Shown: one piece after another, positions 11,116 to 23,400 of the stretch
Layout: every line of letters starts with the position of its first letter
Position numbering within the stretch: the stretch's first letter is position 1
Assembly (NCBI RefSeq): GCF_042242105.1
Contig: NC_092031.1
Coordinates: forward strand, 15,688,662 to 15,752,661
Direction of reading: 5' to 3'
Source: Pempheris klunzingeri
Taxonomy: Eukaryota; Chordata; Actinopteri; Acropomatiformes; Pempheridae
DNA: 64,000 nucleotides
Notes under the pieces: generated by a model
What the model saw: the letters and a program-made list of their open reading frames with translations, nothing else
What the model was told of the DNA's origin: nothing
Databases searched by the model: none
Made by a program: the position numbers and the translations under genes

Positions 11116-12992
11116 GTGAGTAACGCTATCTGGATATATACATATTATTTCTGAGAGTTTTAACATTTTTTAATTCGTGTGCATGCACAATGACTGCAAC
11201 ATCTTTCTTGGTGAAATGCCACTGCGCTTGCTAGCCGTTAGCTTGGCTACTTGTAGCTGCTGCCTGTAGCTAACTTAGCTTATCTAGCTAGTTAGCTGAC
11301 GTTGGATAGCATTAGCGCTGGTGTATGCTAGCAGCAGTATTAGCGGTTGTGCATTAGCAGAGGTGGATATGTCGCTCAAGGCTCGGTGTATTTGCTGAAG
11401 ATCTTCGTTGTGTATACAGAAAAGATTGCTTACCTCTTACAGGTTGGTTGACTACTAATTATTCTCGTTAACGTGTTATTGCGCGCACAGTTTTGTCTGT
11501 GTGTTTTACAAGTGTGGACAGAAACCACTCCTTCGTGTTAGCCTTCGACGAAATATTTTACCAGCAGCTGCTGTTCAACTTGTCGCCTGTATAAACTTCC
11601 AAGTATATGTGTTAAGGTGGTTTGCTATTAACCCCCAAACTGATTATACATTACTCGGTTTAGTTTAAGCGACTTTTATCACCTGTGTGTGGTTTTCGGG
11701 TAACGGCTTTCCTTTTTTTTTTTTTTTTTAGCACAAGGAAGCTCAGATACTGTAAGGTTAGCTAACCTAGCTAACAGCTAAATACGGGTGAGTTGGTGTT
11801 AACGTTGACAGGACAACACAGGTAGGGAAACATTAGCTGGTGTAGTTTACATCAGTGATTTGAACGGTGGCCGATTGCAGATCTGACCGATCGTAATAGC
11901 TTGATCATGAGGTCTGTCTGATCCACCAGGCCTGTGGTCAGAAATACTTCAGGACGGCTGTCAGGTTCTTCGTCTGTAAATTTAGGAATCTCTCCTGCTG
12001 GATGTGTTACTGAGCGCTGAGCAAAAACGAAACCAACTAAAAGCAGACACCATCTGGGCCTCAATTACCATTTTCGACAGAGTAACATGAGCGTAGATAT
12101 CCTGTGGGATTTTGATTATTGCCATATTGTAATGGTGCCTAAAATTTGTGATTTCCTGGCTACATTGCAGTCGTGTGGCAGCATTTTCTAATCCTATTAG
12201 ACTGCTATGACTAAGTTAAATGGACAGTGAATGCCTTTACCTGTTGGCCATCATATGTATGTTACCAATGGTTTTCTTTCAGAATAAGTCATGTCTATGA
12301 ATATCTTTTGAAGCATCAAAACCTAGCTCTAAACTAGCATTACAGTCTTATAAATATTGAGGTATCTGATCAAAAATATTGTTTTAGTTGGGTTTGTCCA
12401 CATTAGCCTGCTCTACTTGCCTACATTGGGGATCCTAATGACAATGCATTATTTGGTGTTCTTTCTCTGTATTGCACACGTTCTTTGTCTCAAAGCTGAG
12501 AAAGAGCCTAATCCAGAAGATTTGCTCACACTAATTAATTAAAGCGCAAGCATGTGCCTGTCAAACCTTCATTTGGTCACTTGTTATGGTTTCCATAGCC
12601 ACATTCAGTCAGTCTGCTGACGTGATGAGTTGGCCGACTAAGTCAAGCCCCTTGTAAACTGTCTTTATTGGTTGAACCTACAAGTGTGATCAGCTTACAG
12701 TACTCTGCATGCTTATGATGGGGATAATTGCTGTGTTTGTTGCCCACATGTCCAGAAGTATTCTTAGCTCTACCACCTGATGGCTGATTCATCCAATCAA
12801 GCATGCAGTCCATTGTCGCTTACACACATGGATGGAGGCTCACGTGGCCTTGTAACGACTGCGATCTATGATTTTTGCTGCAGTCAGTGTTTTTTGAACT
12901 CTGATTTACTTAACAGCCTCTAGCTAAACAAAGAAACACTCAGTGATTTTTACACTTTTACCACATTTTGGAATATTCTCCTTTTTCTCTAG
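11116..12992. other. tnrc6b intron 1 region
   Basis: Upstream part dense in GCTAGC/TTAGCTA-type motifs (11070-11345 and 11755-11785). It contains one candidate extra non-coding exon (11732-11787) and otherwise nothing I recognise. Confidence 0.6.
11732..11787 (+). other. Candidate alternative 5' UTR exon of tnrc6b
   Basis: A T17-type polypyrimidine tract ending in AG (11730-11731) and a consensus donor GG|GTGAGT (11788) bracket 56 nt. The sequence includes the perfect 14-bp palindrome AGGTTAGCTAACCT (11755-11768). No expression evidence is available here. Confidence 0.35.
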
Positions 12993-13025
12993 AAGAAAGC
13001 AGTATCAGGACAGGAGCAGTAGTTC

Positions 13026-16000
13026 ATGGAAGACAAGAAAAGGAAAAAAGACGACAAAAGGAAAAGGGACGCCTCTCAGAAGGTGAGCATGTCCACAATG
13101 ACTTGCAAGCTTCTCCATCTGGGTTAGACACCATTGAAAGAGCATGTTGCAGCACCAAGTTCAGCTGTATCTATATTTATCTGCAGCTTACATTTACATC
13201 AAAGGAGAAGTGACTCCATCTCTCTCATAGATGAACTTCTCTTGTATGTAAATATTAGTCCAGAAGTATAACAGACCATGTGCATAGGTAAATGGATGTG
13301 TGATGAGAATTCTTAACATGAACAGATATTTGATCCAGGGTCTTGAATTACTGCTCCTACTGGAGGCTCATGCACCAACATGTATACATGCATGTAGTAA
13401 TATTTAGTGAGACGTCAGACAACTGTGTATTTGTTATACCTCACTTCAAATAGTTGTTTTTAGAGGAAAGCAGGCTGGTTGCTGGTCATCCTTAAATCTT
13501 TTAAACTAATCAGCCAACATAATTTCTCCAGAAAACAAAAGTTTCATTTACCTGGGAGCAGTTTTAGGTTGCACGATTTTGAAAATATGATCTAAAGGGA
13601 AGAAGACAGTGACAGTCAGCAATAATATTTGAAAGTACGTCTGTCAGTTCTTTTTAAAGAATGATTTAGTAACTATTGTGTGTGTGTGTGTGTTTGTATT
13701 TTTTTCTTTCATTTTAGGTTACAGAACAAAAAAACAAAGGTAAGCAGCATAGTGCTGTATGTATATATGTATAGCATTCCTTCATGGCTTGTCTTAATTT
13801 TAAAATGTACTTTTGTTGCACTGTTTGTAGTTGTGGTAAAATTGCCAATATTCATGAACTGAAAGCATATCCATCAGGAAATTCTATGTAGCATCGTCCC
13901 TTCACTTATCTACTTCATGTCTAGAATATAGTTAAAACTTACATTTACAGAAAATTATTCGTGTGCTGTTCTCTTAACGTGTTCTTGGTTAAATTATGCT
14001 TAATTTCTTCCCCTCTATTTCCCCTCTCTGTCTTGCCCTTCCTGCAGTGCCAGACTTGACCAAGCCGGCATCTGCCCAGTCTCCTGCCACTCAGAGCAGC
14101 TCTGCCTCCCCCAGCCCTGGACCCACCCCCTCTGCCTCCCCATCCCCAGCCACCTTGGGCCCTGGCAGTGCTGCCACCCCGTCACAGGGCGGCAACAATG
14201 CCAAGCGCCTTGCGGTGGCCAACGGACATCCCACCTCCACCACCATTTCTTCCTCCACCACTGGCGGCCCCAGTGCTGCTGGAAACGGCAGTACAAGTAG
14301 CGGCGGAGGCGGAGCCCAGGCGCCTCAGCAGCAACCACGCTACATGCCGAGAGAAGTGCCGCCGCGATTCCGCTGCCAGCAGGACCATAAAGTGCTACTG
14401 AAGAGGGGTCAGCCGCCACTGTCCTCCATGCTGCTCGGAGGAGGAGGAGGAGGAGGAGGAGGGGATGGCCCCAATGCAAACATGGCTGCTGTCTCAGGTA
14501 AGTGTTAGTGATGCTGCAGATCACATTTAGAATGGAGTGTTTTATGTAAAGATTGTTTTATGTCTTTAACATTTATTCCTTCTGTCCCCTAAAATCTCTC
14601 TCTTGTGGGATTTGTTTTTTCAGATTCTGGTGCAGCTGCCTCTTCTTTGGCCCTCACCTCATCATCAGTTGCTGCTTCTACTACTACTTCTAATTATGCA
14701 AATTCCATGTGGGGGACAAGCTCAGGCAGCCAGGCCTCCTCTCAGGGCAGGGAGAGGGTGATTGTCGATGGCAACGACCTGGAGGAGTGGCCTAGCATCG
14801 CTGGCAGTGATGGGGGAGGAGCTTCTTTCACCGGGGCTGGAGGGGGCAGCAGCAACAACGGAATGCCTGTGAACAGCATCAGTGCCTCTGGCAACCAATC
14901 CTCACCCACTTCCTCGTTCTCTTTGCCCAATGAATGTATGCAGTCGTCCAACGGTGTGGCGTGGGGGATGGCTGCCTCCCAGGGTCATCTTGGAGGAGGG
15001 AATGCAGTAGTTGCAGCTGGGCCTCTGCTACAACAACCCTCCTCACTTTCCAAAGCCTCCACTGTGCCAGGGAGCCATGATGCCAGTGGCCCCGTTGACG
15101 GCAGCAGTGGGATTCCAGGTGCCAACTTCAATCCAAATGCCAACCCTTCGGCCTGGCCTGCCCTGGTGCAGCAGGATGGGCCTGCTGCTGCAGGGGAAGG
15201 AGGTCCGTCTTCCTTCCATCACCAGGGCCCTGGAGGGTCTTTGGCTGCCAACAACTCTGCTTCCCTGGGGCTGGGAGGCGGAGGAGTCGGGGTGCTGGGG
15301 GGTCACCCACCTTTATCTGTGAATCAATCAAGCACCCATCAGCGCCAACTTCACCAAATGCAATCCAGAGACAGAGAGATGGGAGGAGGGAAGTGGGACA
15401 GCGAAACAGCGGGACCAAAAATCGCAGGGGGGGAAGGGATTGGGGGAGGAATGGACCGTGGTGTGGGAGGGGGCGAGATGAGTGTGGGAGACCACAACCT
15501 TGCCTCCTCGTGGAGAGGCCAGCCTTCTTACCCTGCAGCTAACTCCAAAACGGGTGCCTCAAGGACTGATGGATGGGAGGGTGGAGGAGGTGGCACAGGG
15601 GGATTCGGAGCTGCTGAAGCGGATAATGGGACTTCCAGTTGGGGGTATCAAAGTTCCACTAGTGGAGTTAATGCTTGGGGCAGTTCTGGAACTGGGGGAA
15701 ATGGTAGTCAAACCTCCGGGGTATCTCAGGGAGGGTGGGGATCATCAGGAGTTGGAGGGGAGAGAGGGGTTTCTGGTGGTGATTGGGGTGGTAGCTCCAC
15801 TGGTATTGGTGGAGCTAATCCAGGAAGTGAGAGAGTGGGTGGAACCTGCAGCAGTAACAGCAGCAGTAGTGGGGGCAGCACAGCTGGCAATCCCCCGGCC
15901 ACCTCTTCCTCTTCTTCAACAGCCACCACTATGACCAGAGCTTGGGACAATCAGAAGGGAGAGAGTGAAACAGGGGAATGGGGTGGGGGAGTAGAAGGAA

Positions 16001-17480
16001 AGGGAGCACAGGAAGGATCTTCATCCAGTGGTGGAAATTCCAGAAGTGGGAGTGGGCCTAACAGCAGTAACGGTCGTACTCGCCACTTGGCACCTAATGC
16101 TGAAGATGCCTTAAAGAACCTGCTCAGCCGGTCTGATCTGGACCCTCGTGTCCTGTCCAACACAGGCTGGGGCCAAACACAGATCCGACAAAACACGTCC
16201 TGGGACTTGGAAGAACGTGGAGGACAGAGTAAAGGTGGATCATCATCAGCCTCATCAAAACACCCATCTTCTCTTGGTGGCTCCTCTCAGTATTCTGGTG
16301 GACCCAGAACCCAAATCACTGATTCTATGGGTCCAGGGGTCAGTCCTACCCTGGTTCCATCTGTTGGGTCTTCGGGAGAGGGCTGGGAGAGCAGCAGTAA
16401 CAGTAGCAGTAGTGGGGCCTCTCTGTCTGGGAGAGCCCCACCACCTTCAGGCCCCAACATGAGGAGTCATGGCGTCTCACAATCTGGGCCAGTGACCCCA
16501 ACAGGACCTGGTATGGGGTCAGGGGTAAGACCAGGACATAGCCAGCAGGGGAATGCTACAGGCTGGGGTGGAGCCAGGGTGGGGGCTGGGGATGGCCATG
16601 AGGCCACGGGTTGGGGGAATGAGGAATGGAGAGATGGTAGTAGAGGAGGAAGTGGTGGAGGATGGGGTGATCGTGGACAGCAGGATGATCCAGTGAGTGG
16701 AGGCTGGGGAGGAAGCCAGGAGGAGAAAGGGAAAGGGGGGTGGAAAGAAATGGGAGGGAATGGAGGAGGGAGTGGGTGGACAGGACAGAAGGTTGGGATA
16801 GGTAGGGACTGGGGTGAACAGTCCAAATCAAATAGCGGAGGAGGGGGATGGGAGGATGACAGGAAGAATGGAGGAAACTCAGGTGGGGATTCAGGTGTGG
16901 GAGGTTGGGGGAGCTGGGATGATGGTGCTCCCCGGAGGACCTGGGGAGCAGGTGGCACAGGGGGAGGAGGGAGTGGAGGAGGGGGGGTGGGGGTTGTGGG
17001 GAGCATGGGGTCCAAAACCCATCAAAGTTGGAGCGGAGGAAACAAAATGCACCAGATGCCAAACAGCCAGGCGGGCTCGATCACAGGCCCGCAGGCACAA
17101 CTGCAACAGCAACAATCACAGCCCCGCAATCAGCATCCACAGCGACAGCAAGCATTGGACCAAGGGGCTATGCAAGGAGGTGGGCCGAGGAAACCCATCT
17201 CTCAAGCCCAGAATCAGAACCAAAGCTCAGGCTGGACCTCGGGCCCCATCCCTGGTGGCTGCGGAGGAGGTGGAAGTGGATCTGAACCAAGCGGCTGGGA
17301 GGAACCCTCACCGCAATCTATAAGCAGGAAGAACGAGATAGACGATGGAACATCAGCATGGGGAGACCCAACCCATTATAACTACAAGCCGGTCAACCTG
17401 TGGGATAAGAACAGTGCCCCTGTTGGCCAGCAGTCACATGGCCAGGGTCAGGGTCAGGCTCAGCAGCCGCAGCCGCAGCA

Positions 17481-17521
<41 letters not shown>

Positions 17522-17543
17522 TGCTGCAGCAGCAACAGCAGCT

Positions 17544-17593
<50 letters not shown>

Positions 17594-20432
17594 GACCTCC
17601 AATACAGCAACAGCCGAGCAGACAGGCTGCAGGGCTTGGAGGTAACAGAGACTTCAACACGGGCCATGGACCTGGAAAAACTTCAGCTATGGGTAAGACA
17701 CCGCAAGCTGTGAATTTGACGTTAATATGGTGATTTTGAAGAGGTCCTAATGAGACAGTTGATTTTCTTCATGGCTTTCTAAAAAAACTGAAATATAGAT
17801 TAAAAGATTCTCGCATCATATGTTATTTTTTTGGTTAAAATGACCAGCAAATAAATTACAAAGGTTATTAAATATTACATTTGATACAGAGTTAACGGTA
17901 GTATTTACAGAGGACATAAGGTTTGAAACCGCTTGTATGGTAATTTTGCTGGTGGGAAATTCAAAAGTATTCATTACTCGCACAGTTTGAAGGAATCAGA
18001 TTTTCAAAATAAGAAACCAATCCCATTAGTCAGTAAGGTTTTCTAACCTTAACACACACAGAAATGTCATTCATATACTCCTGTAAAGGGATGGGCACTG
18101 AATTCCTGGTATTAAAAAGGTGTGCAGCTAAATTATCAAAGGCTGTAATATTGAGCTTGATATTTAAGCTTTGACGTTGCCGGTTCTTTTATAGGTACTT
18201 TTCAAATGTGTTTGTTTAATTTATTATCATGCTGCAGCCTCTCTGCTTTAAATACACACACACACACACGATGCAGACAGCGGCAGAGAGGCGGTGGTGG
18301 AAAAACTCAGTGAGCCAGGTGAAGTGATAGATAATGTTTTAGTTGAATTGATGACAACTACACTCGTTCTACATGAGTTAAATGCCAATATGCCCTTATA
18401 CAATACACCTGATCATCAAGCATAAACATGTAGAAAAGCAATGTATAATTCTGCTCAGTCTGCAGTGTGTCACCCACTGACACTATGTTTTACACAAGTA
18501 CAGCGTGCTTGCTTGGTTAGTGGCAAAGTGTTACAAATGAGCTAAACTAAAACAAAAGCTGTCTGTACACTGTTTAGCATGGTTTGCCATGTATCTATTA
18601 GGTTTGGCAAAATCTTGTAAACATAGCTACTGACAGACAAACAAGATACTGATTGATGTCTGTTCTTCTTTCTCTCTAAACTTCACTGTGCTACTTGTTT
18701 CTGAATCAACTGTGGCAGTTTGATAACTAAAATTGTTAACAACTCAAAAATGCACTATGACAACTGCTGCCTGTACAGGAAAGGGTGATCTGCTGTTTAT
18801 AGGTTATCCTGGAGGTTTGACATATCAAAGTGGCTACTGAGGCATGACAGATGTAGTTGTTTTTTAGCCAACCACCTGCCTGCTATCTCTGCAGTTTCAT
18901 CTCAAAACCACATTAACAGTAATCAGCCACAGTGCTGTAGCTTCAGTGGAATAAACACATTTTCTGTCAATGACTATTCTCTGGGTAATACTGTGACTGC
19001 AGAGGCAGTACTTTGATTTTGGATCAGTGTGCAAGACCACATCAAGCCAATAACTCAAAAAAGGGAGGAGGAAGAGAGTGAGAGTTGCCTTAGCCCTGTG
19101 TTAAACTCATTTAAATCCTTGCACCATTACAAGCCCCTGTAAACATGCACAGCTGTTCAGGTGACATCAAACCACATTAATGACACTTTAACAGCTCTGT
19201 CTGCATGTGCAGAGTGTAGATGTTTTATTGAGGGAAATAGTTGGGTCTCTACTATGTTTCACCATCTTAACATGTGTTGTTCATTTGTTTTTGCAGGTCC
19301 TTCTGGTTGGGGTGGTGCTTCTCCCACTAGTCCTACAGTAGACAATGGCACAGCGGCGTGGGGAAAGCCTACTGACACCCCTACTGGCTGGGGAGACCCT
19401 GACGATGCTGGAGGGAAGACAACGGGCTGGGGAAACCCCTCTCCCAACCCCATTAAATCTGGTGAGAGACTTGCATGAAAACTAAAGCACATGTGGTGAA
19501 AACCACTGAAAATAAGTTTGAATTGATAATTTTGCTGTTTTGCTGTGATCTCCATACAATCTCATTTTGAGAATTATGCTGATTGTGCCAGGTTAACCTA
19601 AAGATGCATCACATTAGGGACACTGGTGTACTTATTAGTCCACTAATAGAAACATTGACATTGGTGTCAATTTCAGATCTAACTGCCTTTTCACAGTGCA
19701 ATAGTGGCCTTTAGTCTGACTATTTTGTCCTGCAGGTTCAAAGTCTATGCAAGATGGCTGGGGAGACAAAGAGGGCTCTGTCACAGCCACGCGTCACTCA
19801 AGCTGGGAGGATGAGGAGGAGGGAGGCGGCATGTGGAACAGCACCAGCTCCCAGGGAAGCGGCTCATCTTGGGGACAAGGAAGCAATGGGGGCTGGGGAC
19901 AGAGCCACGCTGGGAAGAAGCCCAGCAACAAGGTGGGTTACTGGTGGAGAAAATTTAAAAAAATAATGAAACCATAATTAGAAGCCACCGGCATGACATT
20001 TGCAATCTTTATGTAGGTAAATAGTTCTTAAAGGCTTAATTCAGGTTTTTTTTATGTAGTATAAGTGAAATTAAGTCACAGATGTATTGTATGCTGCCAC
20101 TTAGCCAGTATTTAATCTCATGGACATCTCCTAAGTGAACTTGGCTGAATCCAGTTGGTTCTATGGATTTTTTGCACTATGGGTTTTGTATGGCTTTTGC
20201 ATTGCTTAGGTTATTGCATTATTCTGAATTCTAATGTCTTCGTTAAAACCCTTGTAGAACTTGCTAAATAATTGACCTTGCTCACCTTCTCTCAGGGTCC
20301 ACTGAAGGCTGGTGGAGGAGATTCATGGATGAGCCCCATCAACAGACAGTTCTCTAACATGGGGCTGCTGGTACGACAGAACATTCATTGCATCTTAGCC
20401 ATCACTTGGGTGTTTGCGTGGCAGGGCAACAT

Positions 20433-20485
<53 letters not shown>

Positions 20486-23400
20486 GTAGTGATGGTGGCC
20501 TTTTCTGCTGAACAGAACGATGATCCCAGTGGCCCAAGCATCGACCTGGCTCCAGGTTCTCACCAGGAGAAGAAGATTGATGTAGAGAAAAGAGGCATGG
20601 GGATGAACGACTACAATGGAGACATGAGGAAGGGAGGAAGAGGAGGAGGGGGGATGGCTTATCGTCCACCTGGTTCCAAAGAGGCAGCACCTGGGGATGC
20701 TGGTTCCTACTATGACAAGGTAATGCTTCACTGCCACCATAGCAGTCTTCGTCTGTTATGTCTTTGTCATGTCTAGATAACATTTTGTCCTTTCTCACTG
20801 TTCTTTCTTTCTTCTTGTGATTCTACCTTTTCTTCCTGGTCTGACCCATCCTCCCCGCCTCAACCTCCCCCCACTCCCCCATCCCCTTCACCACTCAAAT
20901 TGGTCTTCCATTGGCTGTCACTGTGACAGACCTTGCCTTTGACCAATCAGGATTGGTGCCTTGGGGAGGAGGGTCCTTGCTCTCTGTACTCACCACCCAC
21001 TGTCTACAAGCCCCATTCCCTCTTCAACCACACTATCCCCTTTAGACAAGTAAGATAACTGCTCCTCTTGTTTCTGTCCTACCATCTTTACATTAGGTTC
21101 TTGTAGTTGTCTGTTTTCGAAAGATAATCATACATTTAAAACCCCCAGAATTTTCCTCTTCCAGTCTTCTTGTTCTGCTCAATGTGTATGTTTGTCATGT
21201 ACATGTCTCCACTCTTGTGTGTCCTCTAAGGTTTAATTTTCCTTCTTCGATTGCAGGGCGGTCACAATATCTTTGGCAGTAGTGGGGGGATGGCTCAGTC
21301 AAGACACCAGCCAAATGTCCCACCCATAAACCAGTCCCCAGGGATACGAGCGCAAGTGCCTCATCAGTTCCTGTCACCTCAGGTACTTATGTTTTTGCCT
21401 TTTATTCTGTGATCACTATTCTTCCTAGCTGTCTACATATTTCACACCTAGCAATGAGGAAGTATGTGGGTTTACTGTTGTGTTGGTTTTGGGGTGAGTC
21501 ATCTCTACTGTTTTCAAGGTAACCAATTAAAAACAGAGGCAGTTCAACGTGGATATTTGTTAAACTTGTTTCAATGCACAGTATATCTAGGTCATGCATG
21601 GGGTCCATTGTGTAACTCACAGACTTGTTTTTGCGCTGTGAACATGACGTATGTGTGTAATTTTGTGATTCTTCTCACTGTGAGCTTGCACAACGTGGTC
21701 TACTGGCGGTGCACATGCCGTCTATTAGTCAGCACAGTCCCTAGAGTGCATAATCGCTCTTCAGGACAACATTGGTCATGTTTCCCCTACTTGCTTCTAA
21801 GGAATACAAAGTGAAACACATGTCTTTTCTTGGAATTTAATCAATTTCATTCACTCGCTTGTTAACACCAGCTAATGAGAACATGAAAGAGAATCAATGT
21901 TAATCGGGGAGAAGCACTAAGCTAATGTGGTTGCTAGTAGCTACCGTACCAAAGTGTTTCTGTGGTAACAGGTGTGCCTGCCTACCATTGTGTCTGTTTC
22001 CAGGTGCCAGGCTCTGTGCTGAAGCAGATGCCCCCTCCCAGCGGGAGTGTGGGGGGTGTTGGCGGTGTGGGAGGAGTGGCAGGATTGGGGGGAGGTGTGT
22101 TCCCTCCACAGCTGTCCCCCCAGCATATTGCCATGCTCAGCAGCATCTACCCACCTCACATACAGTTTCAGCTGGTGAGAAGCAGCACTTTACATTTCTG
22201 GAAATAACTGCAAATCTGAAAATCCATCAAAGGTCTGCTGAGACTGGAAACATACAGAGAAATTTTGAAAAAAAGAGACATTTTTAAATACACATATGAC
22301 CATAATATGATCGACAATTACGACTCCCAGCGGAGCCAAGAATGGCACTGTACAGTCAGTCGACATAGCACTCATGAGATGTCAGTGCATAACTTAAAAA
22401 TCTTTTTGCAGAGTGCATTTTTTCACTGTTGCCATCTCACTACTCCTTTTTTTTAATTTTTCCGTTTAATTCCGTCTTTGTTTGTTCAGGCTTGTCAGCT
22501 CCTCCTCCAGCAGCAGCAGCCGCAACAGCAGCAACAGCAGCTACTGCAAAACCAGAGGAAGTTCACACCGAACATGCGGCAGCAGGCTGACCCTCAACAG
22601 GTACACACAAACACAACATGTCACACACGTCTTTGTCACTGCTTTAGTACCCCCTCCCAGCTGCTGACTCTTTGGTTTTTTTATGTCTCCTCAGCTGGCC
22701 AGGATCATGGCAGTGCTCCAGCAACAGAGGCAGCAGCAGCAGGTCGGGGGTTTAGGCGGCAGCTCCAAACTCTCCCCTTCCCACCATGGTGGAGGTGGTG
22801 GAGGGGGTCCCAAACTGCCTGGGGCTGATCCCCTGTCCCATCCAGGCCTGGCGGGATCGGTGGCTGACCTGCACCAGAAAACACTCGGACCATACTCTGG
22901 TGTGCCATTGTTCCTAGACTGGTTTTATTCAGATAAAGACGCTTTTGGAACATAAGCCCATTCATGCCAGTGTAGTGTACATGCACTACATTTTTCTTGA
23001 GATCACTTTAACTCCGTGGAATATTTTTCTTTGTAGCACCAGAGGTTTCCTTTAACTGGATAAATGTTTAAAAAAAAAAAAGATAACCCTCTTCATGTTT
23101 TCCTTCTGTTTTCTATTTCCTTTAAGCAGGGTTTGGTTCTGGGGTGAACCTACCTGGTCTGGACCTGGGTGGCTCTGTGGTAGGGGGGCCTGGGGGCATG
23201 AAGGACCTGGGGGGTCAGCAGTCCCGCTTCAAATGGATGATGGAGGGGCACTCTTCTCCAGACAACTCCTCACCTGATAATGCTTTCCACAAAAATGGTG
23301 AGATGATTTTAATTATCATTTTTCATTCGTATAAACGTGTTTGATAAGACATGGAATGAAAGAGGGCTGAGGCAGATAGTGTTAATGGGATTAGATGTGA

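Noticed and set aside
14015-14524. 169-codon minus-strand frame
   Set aside because: Shadow of the tnrc6b exon at 14048-14497; low complexity and no recognisable domain.
16467-17015. 182-codon Pro/Ser-rich open frame on the minus strand
   Set aside because: Antisense shadow of the Gly/Trp-rich tnrc6b exon; GGN and TGG codons read as Pro on the other strand. No independent start or family.
17434-17667. PolyLeu, polyAla and polyCys frames
   Set aside because: Alternative readings of the CAG tract in tnrc6b.
20920-21056. Possible extra tnrc6b exon between 20719 and 21257
   Set aside because: An AG precedes ccttgcctttgacc, but no continuous family-like sequence follows, and direct joining of 20719 to 21257 is in frame and matches the family.
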